A stretch of DNA of 64,000 bases from Rariloculus sp965263005. Lineage in GTDB: Bacteria; Pseudomonadota; Gammaproteobacteria; Steroidobacterales; Rariloculaceae. A program made the position numbers and the translations under genes. Within the stretch, counting starts at the first letter, position 1. The number at the start of each line of letters is the position of its first letter. Where the stretch lies: the NCBI RefSeq assembly GCF_965263005.1, contig NZ_OZ253579.1, positions 1,860,001 through 1,924,000 of the forward strand, in the 5' to 3' direction. Shown here one piece after another: positions 43,397-51,460 of this stretch. The notes under the pieces are model-generated. The model ran no database searches and had not been told where the DNA came from. It worked only from the letters and a program-made list of their open reading frames with translations.

Positions 43397-43572
43397 AGTG
43401 GAAATCCCATGGCCAGAACCGCCTTAACCGGGTCCTGCGTTCCGACATCCACGGCGCAGTCTCGATCGGCGCACCGCTCGCAATGCACAACGAACAACAC
43501 GACCGCCGCCGCCACCGCGAGCTGGTACACGATGATCGTCACAAGCCCCGCCGCGAACACCCGAAAATTCAT
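43393..43572 (-). CDS. 59-aa membrane microprotein in the tra operon
   Basis: This short gene starts MNFRVFAAGLVTIIVYQLAV, forms one strong membrane segment, then has a Cys-rich turn (HCERCADRDCAVD) and ends PVKAVLAMGFPL. Its ATG overlaps the upstream HD-like gene's stop (ATGA), and its TGA overlaps the trbI start (GTGA), so it is fully embedded in the coupled operon. Three Cys residues follow the membrane segment and could face the periplasm. I do not know a named F-type equivalent. Confidence 0.8.
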   Translation of the reverse strand: MNFRVFAAGLVTIIVYQLAVAAAVVLFVVHCERCADRDCAVDVGTQDPVKAVLAMGFPL

Positions 43573-44186
43573 TGTTCCGTGTCTCCCTGCGCTGGCTTGC
43601 TCAATTCACCGAACCGCTCGAACCAGAGTGTCGCGGCCCGGTCGGGCCGCAACGGCCGGGTCCGGTCCTTGAGCGGAGGGAACAGCGGCCCCGTGCCGCC
43701 CAGGGGGCCGGACCGTTCGCCACCGGTACCGCCCTCGGGCAGGTCGCGGCTCACAGCCGCTTCGGCCATGCGCTGCGTAAACCGAAGCGCGTCGGCCCAG
43801 TCCCCGGGCAACCCGATATCGAGCCTGGCGGCTTCGAGTACCGTCCTTATCACCGCGGCTTTTTCGGACCGCCGAGCCTGCGCCGCGGCTTTGCCGGACG
43901 GCTGCGCGCCAGGGTCCTCGCGAACCCATGCCCGCCAGGCATCCGCCAAGAGCGCATGGAGACTCAGCACGCGCCGGTCTTCCTCGTTCATGCCGCCCAG
44001 GCGATCGATGGCGCCGCTGACGGTCAACGCGTGTTGCGCCAGCGAATAGAACCGGCGGCTTCGCCCGCCCCAGCAGCAGGTGTTGCCGAGCACGTGCGCC
44101 ACGGCCTCGAAATCCACGCTCTCGGCCGCGACGGTGGCCGGGTCCCCCGGCCATCGAAGCGTTCGGGCTTGTTCTGAATCGTTCAT
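43569..44186 (-). CDS. Degenerate HD-domain protein 1 in the tra operon
   Basis: The 205-aa protein has the layout of the YfdR-like HD phosphohydrolases: DFEAVAHVLGNTCCWGGRSR, then FYSLAQHALTVSGAIDRLGG, then SLHALLADAWRAW. In active members the last box reads LHDAAEAY; here the HD pair has become HA, so metal binding and catalysis are probably lost while the first His (QHAL) remains. A family resemblance is clear by eye, but its role in the transfer operon is unknown. It overlaps both neighbours by ATGA and lies next to a second, larger relative. Confidence 0.7.
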   Translation of the reverse strand: MNDSEQARTLRWPGDPATVAAESVDFEAVAHVLGNTCCWGGRSRRFYSLAQHALTVSGAIDRLGGMNEEDRRVLSLHALLADAWRAWVREDPGAQPSGKAAAQARRSEKAAVIRTVLEAARLDIGLPGDWADALRFTQRMAEAAVSRDLPEGGTGGERSGPLGGTGPLFPPLKDRTRPLRPDRAATLWFERFGELSKPAQGDTEQ

Positions 44187-44980
44187 ATCTTTACTTTCTC
44201 CCTGACTGTGATCAGCGCCCGGTAGCGCGCAAGCCAACGCTGCGCGGCCTTGTCCGGCTCCAACAACTCGATGCGTTTCTTGATGGCCGGGAACGAGCTT
44301 TCCTCGCCCAACGTCGGGCCCTGCAGGTCGCGGCGCACTGCCGCGTCCGCCATCCGGCGGACGAACCGCAGGATGTGTACCCATGACTCGGGTGCTTCCC
44401 CGCTGAGCCCGGCGGCCTTGAGCGCCGCCTCGGCCACCGCCATCCCCAGCCCTGCCAGCACGGTCTCGGCGAGGAGCGCGTAGAGCGAAAGCCGCCTGCG
44501 GTTGTCTGCATCCAGGCCGCCAAGCAATCTCAGGGACTCATCGACTGCCGCTGCGGCGGGCGCCACGCTGTTGTCCCATCGGCTCGTGTGCGCCAGCACG
44601 TCCGCCAGTGCCTCCAGATCGATCGTTCGCAGCGCCAAACGCTTCTTGGCCTCGTTCGCGCGCGTTGGCTTTTTATCGCGCAACTCGGCGTCCCGGATTT
44701 CCGCGAGCCAGGCGTGCATCGCCAGGATCCGCCGCTCCGGGAGTCTCAAGCCGGCGAGTGTCTCCACCGCCTCGCTGACGACGACCGCGTGCTGGGCGCG
44801 CGTGTACGGCTGCCGGCGCCGCCCGCCGGGGTAATCCGAGCGCGCCAGCCCGTGGGCCAGCGCCTCGATGTCCACCTCTCCGGACGGGCGTAGCGGCGAT
44901 TCTTCGCCCCAGGACAGCGCCTGAAGCATCGGCACTGCAGTGCCGTGGGGCACTGCCGTGCGGCCACGCACCGCGGTCAC
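44183..44980 (-). CDS. Degenerate HD-domain protein 2 (tandem repeat) in the tra operon
   Basis: The 265-aa protein seems to hold two HD-like units. The first reads DIEALAHGLARSDYPGG, YTRAQHAVVVSEAVETL and AMHAWLAEIRDAEL. The second reads DLEALADVLAHTSRWDN, VAPAAAAVDESLRLLGG and SLYALLAETVLAGL. Both have lost the catalytic HD pair and the second has lost the first His as well. Its end (HILRFVRRMADAAVRRDLQ, then SFPAIKKRIELLEP) parallels protein 1 (ALRFTQRMAEAAVSRDLPE, then LFPPLKDRTRPLRP), so the two are paralogues. The start is GTG 44980, overlapping the traC stop as GTGA; the longer open frame upstream is a shadow of traC. Confidence 0.7.
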   Translation of the reverse strand: MTAVRGRTAVPHGTAVPMLQALSWGEESPLRPSGEVDIEALAHGLARSDYPGGRRRQPYTRAQHAVVVSEAVETLAGLRLPERRILAMHAWLAEIRDAELRDKKPTRANEAKKRLALRTIDLEALADVLAHTSRWDNSVAPAAAAVDESLRLLGGLDADNRRRLSLYALLAETVLAGLGMAVAEAALKAAGLSGEAPESWVHILRFVRRMADAAVRRDLQGPTLGEESSFPAIKKRIELLEPDKAAQRWLARYRALITVREKVKI

Positions 44981-47574
44981 GCTGCCGCCTCCGTTTTCCC
45001 GGAGCCGTCTGCAGCCTGAGCGGTGCCAGCGTCTTTGGTTTCCACCGGTGCCGGCCCGGAATCCTTCCCGTCGACGCGCTCTCCGACCACGCGGGTGATG
45101 GCCTCCTCGGTCGACAGTCCTTGCGCCTTGAGTTTTTCGACCGCCACGAACGCGGGGCCGCGCGACGAGAACAACGCCACCGACCAGCCATCGAGCACGA
45201 GCCGCGCGACCCGCCAGCCATCGGGGCCGTGGAGCACCAGCTCCGCATATCGCCCATCTGCGGTCCGGAGACTCTTCAGCGCCCGTTCCATGCCGGGATC
45301 GCAGTGGATGCGTTTTTCCTGTTTCAGGAGTTCCACGGACTCGTCCTTCTGGCTCAGAAAGATCACCCAGTCGGAGTTTTCCCAGGCCGCCCGCGCGGCG
45401 GGATTGGCGTAGTAGTCGTTGACCGATTGGGTGCCGGTGACGAGCGCGCCGCGGTATTTCCGGGCTCTTCGCGCGGCCCCCTCGATGAACGCCCGGCTGT
45501 CGTCGCCGGAAAGCAGGTCCCACGCCTCGTCGATGACGATGGCTTTCGGGATCGTCCGTTCCCCGTGGTACATCCGCTGGGTGGCGAGGAACACGACCAG
45601 CATCAGCACCACGGCCTGCACGTCGTTGCGTCCCTTGAGTTCGGCCAGCTCGAACACGGTGAACGCCGCATCGAGCGCCGGGATGTCTCCCCCGGCGAAG
45701 AGCCGTCCGGAAGCCCCGCCGGGACACCAGGGCCCGAGCGCGAGCCCCATGTCGATGGCTCTCGTGTCGCTGTGGGCTTGCAGCAGGCGCCTCACGTGCC
45801 CGAGGTCCGCGTCGTTGCCCGCTTCTTCCCAGGCGTCGGCGATGGCCTCGTCGATCAATGCCGCCTCGATGTCGTCCATCGCGCCTCTCCGGCGGCACAT
45901 CCGCCGAACCACGCCCGCGAGCATCGAAAAGCACTCTTCCCGGTAATCGCCGTCGACTTGCGCGGCCGCCGCATCGATCATGGCGAAGGGGTTCAGGCAC
46001 GCAGAATCCTTACCGAACGCGATGAACGCACCGCCGAGCGCTTCCGCGGTGTGCTGGAACGAGCGCCCGTCGTCGATGACCACGGCTTCGCCGCCGACGC
46101 TGACGAGCCCGGACACCAGTTCCTGCATGAGGACAGATTTTCCGGAACCGGATTTCCCGGTGACGGCGACGTTGTAATTGCCCGCGTCGTTGGCGAACGG
46201 CGACCAGCCCGCGGGCTGCCCCCGCCGGCCCAGGAGAAGCAGCACCGGCGGGTTCTCCGGGTCCAGTCTCTGGCCCCGCCATTCGCCATGCAGCGGGGCC
46301 AGGTTGACGGCCGACGCGCTCAGAAGCGTCTTCATTCGACCCATGCGGGACAGGTCGGTGTCGAGGCCGCCTGCCGAAAGCATGGGCAGGCACGCGAGCC
46401 AGGAGGGGAGTTGCAAAAAACGCTCTGCCGCGACTCTCCAGCCTTGGCCGTGATAGATGGCACGCACCGCCTGCTCAGCCTCGTCGGTGACATCGGCGCG
46501 GGAGTAGACGGCCGCGAGGTAGGACGCCTTCACCAGCCGTTCGCCGTCTTTCAGGCGTTCGGTGACGAACCGCCAATCTCTCGCCTTTTCCGGCAGGCCC
46601 GGCAGATAGCGGGCGATGCCGGTGCCCGCCTGTTGCGTGGCGCGGGCCGATTTCAGGAACGCTTTCTCTCCGTCGGCGGCATCGCCGGTCATGACGGTCA
46701 AACAGGTCAGCACCGGGCACCCCGGTTGCAGAAAATCCCGGTGGAAGTCCCCGATCAATGCATTGCCGCGCCAGCCGGGCCAGACGTCCGGAAACGCGAG
46801 CGCGGTCAGTACCCGCACTGCCACGTCTTCTCCGTCGGGGTCGTGAAACACGAGCGCGTCCGGCGTTACCGTCAGCGCTCGCCCTGGCGAGGCGCATTGG
46901 GCGTGAAGCGGATCCCGGGGCGACCAGCGCCGCGCGGGCCGCAATCCCTGCGCCGCGGAATCTCCCCAGGCTCCCACCTTGGGAGCGATCAATTCGGCGG
47001 CGAGCGAGAGCAGCGCATCGGGTTCCATCCGCCGCGCGTGGGCCCCGGCCGAGGCCAGCGTGCCCTCGAGCGCGCGCCTGAAACTCCCGAGCGCGGTCTC
47101 CGACCCAGGTCCCGGGAGGCCCGCCACGCACACCGTGACGAAGACGCGGTAATCCGCGCACGTGAACGGCGGACCCCCCGGATGCAGTGGGCGCCAGCCC
47201 GCGTGGCCGAAAAGTTTCTCGCGCCGCGCCGCAATCACCGCGTGCAGCCCTCCGGCCTGCCGGCGGCACGCCCCCCACGCCGCAAGCGGCGCGCCGAACC
47301 GCGGGCTCGCCCAGTGAATGATCTGAATGGTGCAGCGATCGGGCGCCGCATCGCCGAGCACGCCTGCCAACGCGCCGAGCGTTTCGGCATCGATCCCGGA
47401 GAACGGAGGCACCTCCAGGACGAACCCGTGACTGGCCGCGTTGACGTAGAGTTCCGAGCCCTCGTCCCAGGCCCGCCAGGGCAACAGGTCGTGCAGCGGC
47501 TCCGGGCACGGCGGCGGCGTCCACGGCGCCATCGAGTCCGGTCCCTCGAAGAGATCCATGAGGCGCGCAATCAC
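44977..47574 (-). CDS. traC: Type IV secretion ATPase TraC (VirB4 family)
   Basis: The 865-aa protein (F TraC is 875) drives pilus assembly from the inner membrane face. The N-terminal domain is degenerate in sequence but family-like. The C-terminal ATPase has Walker A VAVTGKSGSGKSVLM (about 465-479) and Walker B KAIVIDEAWDLLSGDD (about 675-690), then ALVTGTQSVNDYY. The last 60 residues are Lys/Asp/Thr-rich and probably disordered. The start is GTG 47574, overlapping the traV stop; the frame upstream of it lies inside traV. Confidence 0.95.
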   Translation of the reverse strand: MIARLMDLFEGPDSMAPWTPPPCPEPLHDLLPWRAWDEGSELYVNAASHGFVLEVPPFSGIDAETLGALAGVLGDAAPDRCTIQIIHWASPRFGAPLAAWGACRRQAGGLHAVIAARREKLFGHAGWRPLHPGGPPFTCADYRVFVTVCVAGLPGPGSETALGSFRRALEGTLASAGAHARRMEPDALLSLAAELIAPKVGAWGDSAAQGLRPARRWSPRDPLHAQCASPGRALTVTPDALVFHDPDGEDVAVRVLTALAFPDVWPGWRGNALIGDFHRDFLQPGCPVLTCLTVMTGDAADGEKAFLKSARATQQAGTGIARYLPGLPEKARDWRFVTERLKDGERLVKASYLAAVYSRADVTDEAEQAVRAIYHGQGWRVAAERFLQLPSWLACLPMLSAGGLDTDLSRMGRMKTLLSASAVNLAPLHGEWRGQRLDPENPPVLLLLGRRGQPAGWSPFANDAGNYNVAVTGKSGSGKSVLMQELVSGLVSVGGEAVVIDDGRSFQHTAEALGGAFIAFGKDSACLNPFAMIDAAAAQVDGDYREECFSMLAGVVRRMCRRRGAMDDIEAALIDEAIADAWEEAGNDADLGHVRRLLQAHSDTRAIDMGLALGPWCPGGASGRLFAGGDIPALDAAFTVFELAELKGRNDVQAVVLMLVVFLATQRMYHGERTIPKAIVIDEAWDLLSGDDSRAFIEGAARRARKYRGALVTGTQSVNDYYANPAARAAWENSDWVIFLSQKDESVELLKQEKRIHCDPGMERALKSLRTADGRYAELVLHGPDGWRVARLVLDGWSVALFSSRGPAFVAVEKLKAQGLSTEEAITRVVGERVDGKDSGPAPVETKDAGTAQAADGSGKTEAAA

Positions 47575-48191
47575 GGTGCTTGCCTCCAGCCCGCGGGCTC
47601 GATCACGACCCGCACCCAGCTCGGCTCGTGATACACCCCAGCGGTGTCCACATAGGGCGCGATCCAGATCCGTCCGAGGACTTCGGGCGTTCTCGCGCTG
47701 TCGCGCCAGGACCCTGCGGGCGGCAACCCTGCGGGCGGCAACCCTGCGGGCTGCAGCCTGTCCCCGTCGGAACCCGCCTCTGCCTGCGTGTCGCGCCGAT
47801 CTTCGGGTTCCTCGTCCGTGCTGCCGGCACCCCACGCGAGCCTGTCCGACAATCGGCAGGTTCCCTGGCATGTGGGTTCGGATTCCCGCGCCCTCGGCGC
47901 AGCTCTGGTGGCGGGTACTCGTGCCCCCGTCCCGTTGCGGTAGCGCCGCGTCCGAAAGGGCCGCGCGCGAACGGCGGACGATTGCGTTGCCGTGACGGTA
48001 TCCGCGGGCGTGCCCATCGAAACGCGCTTTGGCGCCGCCGGATCGGCCTCGGCCACGCGCGCGCACACCGAGCCCTGCACGATCGGGCACTGCCAACTGT
48101 TGCCGACGTTCGTCGCGGCACAACCGCCGAGCGCGAGTGCGACAAGCGTCCCCACCAGGACCCGCACGGCGGTTCGATCCAACACCGTCAT
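47571..48191 (-). CDS. traV: Outer-membrane lipoprotein TraV
   Basis: The 206-aa protein has a signal peptide with a lipobox (LVALALGGC, Cys24), then CPIVQGSVCARV; TraV forms the outer-membrane ring with TraK and TraB. The middle is Arg/Pro-rich and low complexity, with a tandem repeat (GLPPAGLPPAGS). The C-terminus IWIAPYVDTAGVYHEPSWV is the conserved TraV end. GAGAATCGAGG precedes the ATG at 48191, which overlaps the traB stop. Confidence 0.88.
   Translation of the reverse strand: MTVLDRTAVRVLVGTLVALALGGCAATNVGNSWQCPIVQGSVCARVAEADPAAPKRVSMGTPADTVTATQSSAVRARPFRTRRYRNGTGARVPATRAAPRARESEPTCQGTCRLSDRLAWGAGSTDEEPEDRRDTQAEAGSDGDRLQPAGLPPAGLPPAGSWRDSARTPEVLGRIWIAPYVDTAGVYHEPSWVRVVIEPAGWRQAP
47712..47756 (-). 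repeat. Three 15-bp tandem repeats within traV
   Basis: The unit CCCTGCGGGCGGCAA occurs three times in a row, the last copy with two changes. Because 15 is a multiple of three, it adds or removes five residues (a Leu-Pro-Pro-Ala-Gly unit) without shifting the frame. Confidence 0.8.
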
Positions 48192-49435
48192 CCTCGATTC
48201 TCCCTCGATACATTGATTTGCCCGTCGATCCACGCGCCTTCCAGGAACACCACGGTCACGGCCGTGCCCGCCGCCAGTTGGATAACCGGCTGGTACTGTT
48301 CGGCCCGGCGGATGAGGTAATCGCTGATCTCCCGGCCGGCGGTGCCGGCGCCGGCGCCGATCCCCGCGCGCCCGATGTCATCGAGACCCGTGTTGGCGAC
48401 GGTCGCCGCGCCGCCGCCGGCGAGCACCGCCTGGGGCCGGAACGCCTGGGTCGCGCTTTCGCCGAATCCGGAGAAGAGCCCGGCCAGAAAAGCTTTCTGG
48501 ACCAGCGCACCCTCGCGGCTCACCACCGCCCCGCGTACCCCGGCCTTACCGGCGCCCGCCACGAACCCGGACACGGGCGTTTCAATCACCGTGCCGAGGG
48601 CTTCTCCGGCGCACGCCATCGTCTGCAATCGCACGTAGACCTTTTCCGACGACAGGTCCCCATAGGCCGCGCCGGTGATCATGCAGCCCTCCACATCCGT
48701 TGTTTCGGCCCTCCCGTCCACCGCCGCGCCATAGGCGGGACTGGTCAGTCTCAAAAGGACCGGGCGCGGGTCGCCCTGGGACTGCACGCCGGCGGAGGCG
48801 TCCGCGCCCGCGAGCACCACGGCCTCGGCGTAACTGCCGGCGGGCACGTAGCCCGCGGTGGGCTTCGGGATGGGAATGGCCTCCAGGGTTTCGGCGTTCG
48901 TCCCGAGTTCGGATCGATCCTCCAGCTCGAATTCCCGCACGAGCGGCGAGCGCATCGGCCCGGGGGCGCCTGTTTCAGCCGGCGCGGTCGACGCGGGCGT
49001 CATCACTGGCCGTAGCGCATCCGATGGGCCGAACGGCGCGGTCGCAGGGACCGTCAACGAGGTGCCGCCTGGGGCGGTCAGTTCGTCTATCCGCGCCGCC
49101 TGCAGGTCGATGACCGAACGGGCCTCTTCGGCCTGTTCGCGAAGTTGCAATTGCAGCCTCGAATTGCCGTCCTCGAGCCGGAGATTCCGCGACTCGATGT
49201 CCCGCAACCGCGCTTCGATGCCGCCGAACCGGGTTTCGGACTGCCTCACCCAGCCCGCCTCGGCCTCGCCCGGGCCCACCAGTTGCGCGTCGATACCTCG
49301 AAGCTGGGGCGCGTTGTTCCCACTTCCGGCGCCGATCCACAACGCAACGACCAGGAGCACGGCCCCCGCCAGCGCGGAAAACAGGAGCCACTGGCTGCGC
49401 TGGATTCCACGGTTCCGATCGTCCTGGGCGCTCAT
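48188..49435 (-). CDS. traB: Conjugal transfer core-complex protein TraB (VirB10-like)
   Basis: The 415-aa protein has one inner-membrane segment (WLLFSALAGAVLLVVALWIG, about 16-35), then a coiled coil (about 55-100), a Pro/Ala-rich linker, and a C-terminal beta-barrel domain. The barrel starts with YVPAGSYAEAVVLAGADAS and includes GAVVSREGALVQKAFLAGLF. TraB spans the envelope and joins the inner-membrane machine to TraV and TraK. The start overlaps the traK stop by ATGA; the frame upstream is not natural. Confidence 0.93.
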   Translation of the reverse strand: MSAQDDRNRGIQRSQWLLFSALAGAVLLVVALWIGAGSGNNAPQLRGIDAQLVGPGEAEAGWVRQSETRFGGIEARLRDIESRNLRLEDGNSRLQLQLREQAEEARSVIDLQAARIDELTAPGGTSLTVPATAPFGPSDALRPVMTPASTAPAETGAPGPMRSPLVREFELEDRSELGTNAETLEAIPIPKPTAGYVPAGSYAEAVVLAGADASAGVQSQGDPRPVLLRLTSPAYGAAVDGRAETTDVEGCMITGAAYGDLSSEKVYVRLQTMACAGEALGTVIETPVSGFVAGAGKAGVRGAVVSREGALVQKAFLAGLFSGFGESATQAFRPQAVLAGGGAATVANTGLDDIGRAGIGAGAGTAGREISDYLIRRAEQYQPVIQLAAGTAVTVVFLEGAWIDGQINVSRENRG

Positions 49436-50244
49436 TGAACGGGCTCCCTCCGGTCGTTTTGCTCGACGAGCACCGCGATTCGTTCGCCGTTCGGACCGTG
49501 CCCGGGCGCCGATATCCACGCGGCCGCGACGGGTGCTCCGTACAGCCTCGCGAACTGCTCCGCGTCCTTCATGTCTTCCACGTTCCCGGCGGACGTTCTC
49601 AACACCCGCGCGGTGAACCGCGGACCCCTCCAGAGCTCCACGACCGAACCCCGTTCGGTGCTCATGACGGGCTCCACCGCCGAGACGATGACGTACCCCG
49701 CAACCGGCTCCCGGCGCGCCACGGCAAGAACCAATGACACGAGCTCGCCTCGACGGTCACCGCCCACCGTTCTCACGCGATCGACCGGCCTGGCCGCGAC
49801 CGCGGCGTTTCGTATGAGGATCTGCGCCGAGTCCCGGGAAACCACCGTCAGGCTCAGCCGGTACGTGAACCCTTGTTCCGTCCCCAGGTAAAGGGTCACG
49901 GGTGCAGCCGCACCCGCTGGCGCGGACCCGTTGTCTGGCGCCGGCGCGAACACCGCCGCTGGGTCTGGATAGAGGTACAGGTCTCCCCGCACCGCATCGT
50001 GTTCCACGGTGTAGCCGCCGGGCGACTGGATCACGCGGGACACGCGGTCGCCGTCGAGCGCAATGCGGTTGACATCCGAATCCGAAATCTCCGCGACCAG
50101 CTCCGCGTGATCGGATGCCTCCAGGATCTGCAGCGCCCACGCGGGCGCCCCGGAGCCCATATAGATAATGAGCAGAAGGCCCAGTACCTCGATCGCACCG
50201 ACCGGCGACCCTCTCACTGCAATTCGCTCCATCCCCGATTTCAC
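49432..50244 (-). CDS. traK: Secretin-like core protein TraK (VirB9-like)
   Basis: The 270-aa protein has a signal peptide (VLGLLLIIYMGSGAPAWA) and a secretin-like beta domain (HAELVAEISDSDVNRIAL, VSRVIQSPGGYTVEHD, LYLYPDPAA). It ends in a beta-rich region (AEQFARLYGAPVAAAWI). TraK builds the outer-membrane ring with TraV. Its start overlaps the traE stop by ATGA. Confidence 0.92.
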   Translation of the reverse strand: MKSGMERIAVRGSPVGAIEVLGLLLIIYMGSGAPAWALQILEASDHAELVAEISDSDVNRIALDGDRVSRVIQSPGGYTVEHDAVRGDLYLYPDPAAVFAPAPDNGSAPAGAAAPVTLYLGTEQGFTYRLSLTVVSRDSAQILIRNAAVAARPVDRVRTVGGDRRGELVSLVLAVARREPVAGYVIVSAVEPVMSTERGSVVELWRGPRFTARVLRTSAGNVEDMKDAEQFARLYGAPVAAAWISAPGHGPNGERIAVLVEQNDRREPVQ

Positions 50245-50798
50245 CCTTCGTCCTCCCGTTCCTCGAACCGCAATAACCCGATGCGCCCGCCCTCCATGAC
50301 GAACACCAATCGGTAACGCTTCCTCGTGCGGGTGGCTTCCTCGCGCCCGAGCCAGGTGACCAGCTCTCCGGACACTTCGGCCGCGAGTTCGTCCGTGGCC
50401 ACCTCGATCCCCGTGGGGTAGAACGCGCTCGACAGGTCCCGGCGCTTGAGCCGCGCCGCCTCGGTTTCCACCCAGGCGGCAATCTCGCCCCGGGCCGAGG
50501 CGTGAGCCATGCGAGCGGCGGCTTCGCGGACTTCCACCGCGTTTTCCGGCGTCAACGTCAGGAGCGTCACCGCCACCGTCCGGGCGGTGTCTTCGACATA
50601 CCGCCGCCCGGCCCAGGTTTCTCCCACCGTCCAGGCCGGACCCGAGACCGCCGGGACCAGCACCGCCATGGACTCGCGTTGCGCCAGACCGTGGCTCAAC
50701 AGCCCGTTGACCCCCATGGAAAGCGCGAGCAGCACCGCGAGCACGAACCGCGTGTCCCGCACCTTGCGCCGCTCGCTCTGCATCGCCTCGTGCCTCAT
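50241..50798 (-). CDS. traE: Conjugal pilus assembly protein TraE (VirB5/8-like)
   Basis: The 185-aa protein (F TraE is 188) has one N-terminal membrane segment (FVLAVLLALSMGVNGLLSHG) and a periplasmic domain with WAGRRYVEDTARTVAVTLLT and KRYRLVFVMEGGRIGLLRF. In F-type systems TraE links the inner-membrane parts to the core. I chose ATG 50798, 10 bases after the traL stop; an in-frame TTG at 50819 would overlap traL. Confidence 0.92.
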   Translation of the reverse strand: MRHEAMQSERRKVRDTRFVLAVLLALSMGVNGLLSHGLAQRESMAVLVPAVSGPAWTVGETWAGRRYVEDTARTVAVTLLTLTPENAVEVREAAARMAHASARGEIAAWVETEAARLKRRDLSSAFYPTGIEVATDELAAEVSGELVTWLGREEATRTRKRYRLVFVMEGGRIGLLRFEEREDEG

Positions 50799-50808
50799 GA
50801 CCGCCGTC

Positions 50809-51102
50809 TCACCCGGCAAAGCGGCGCCGGTGGCTGGCAGGCGCCCCCCGCAGACGGAGCACCTCCCCGGGCAGAAACCAGTACACCGCGTGCATCATGA
50901 TTCCGGCGCGCCCGCCACGCTTGATGCGCCGGAGCACGAGCCAGCCGCCCACCCCGATGACAAGACCCGTGACGAACGCGTTGGCGGCCAACCCGAGCAT
51001 CGCCGGGCCCATCAGCACCGCCGCCTCGTCCATCGTCCAGAAGAGCCACCGCTCCGGATCGTCCAGGCGAGAAGGGATCGCAAAACGCTCGGCGTCGTTC
51101 AT
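50809..51102 (-). CDS. traL: Conjugal pilus assembly protein TraL
   Basis: The 97-aa inner-membrane protein has the family pattern RLDDPERWLFWTMDEAAVLM at the N-terminus and two membrane segments (GPAMLGLAANAFVTGLVIG and VGGWLVLRRIKRGG). It ends HAVYWFLPGEVLRLRGAP. TraL is the VirB3-like component of the inner-membrane complex. It follows traA by 12 bases. Confidence 0.95.
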   Translation of the reverse strand: MNDAERFAIPSRLDDPERWLFWTMDEAAVLMGPAMLGLAANAFVTGLVIGVGGWLVLRRIKRGGRAGIMMHAVYWFLPGEVLRLRGAPASHRRRFAG

Positions 51103-51114
51103 GCACTTCGTGCC

Positions 51115-51447
51115 TCATACGATCGCGGTGCCGACGATGCTGGTGACCACACCGGCGCCCGCTCCCGCCGCCACGCCCACGCCCACCGCGCCCATGATCT
51201 GGGTCGCGTTGAACCTGAGCACCGACCCCACCAACGCCGCGCCCACGGCGAGCACCGCGGCGAGCTGCCCGCCCGTGCCCGCGACCATGTCGGTCACGGT
51301 GGTGAGCGGGGCGGCGAACGTGGTGTCCGTGGTCGCCCAGGCATCGGGCCCGCCGACAAGCGACAGCACCGCGGGCAACGCGGCCACCGCCAGGCGCACC
51401 GCCAAAGTCGCGCGCACCGTGTTCAAGAAATCGTCTCGTTTGTTCAT
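51115..51447 (-). CDS. traA: F-type pilin precursor TraA
   Basis: The 110-aa precursor has a long, positively charged leader and a signal peptidase site after residue 38 (PDAWA, then TTDTTF). That leaves a mature pilin of 72 residues with two hydrophobic segments (GQLAAVLAVGAALVGSVLRF and GAVGVGVAAGAGAGVVTSI), the size and layout of F pilin. GGGAG precedes the ATG at 51447. It is the first structural gene of the transfer operon. Confidence 0.88.
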   Translation of the reverse strand: MNKRDDFLNTVRATLAVRLAVAALPAVLSLVGGPDAWATTDTTFAAPLTTVTDMVAGTGGQLAAVLAVGAALVGSVLRFNATQIMGAVGVGVAAGAGAGVVTSIVGTAIV

Positions 51448-51460
51448 CTCGCCTACTCCC

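Noticed and set aside
44981..46000. N-terminal extension of the second HD-like gene
   Set aside because: The extra 340 codons lie inside traC and have shadow composition; the GTG at 44980 overlaps the traC stop as in the rest of the operon.
45121..47631. 836-aa plus-strand open frame
   Set aside because: It is a shadow of traC in GC-rich DNA; composition is His/Arg/Gly-rich without motifs.
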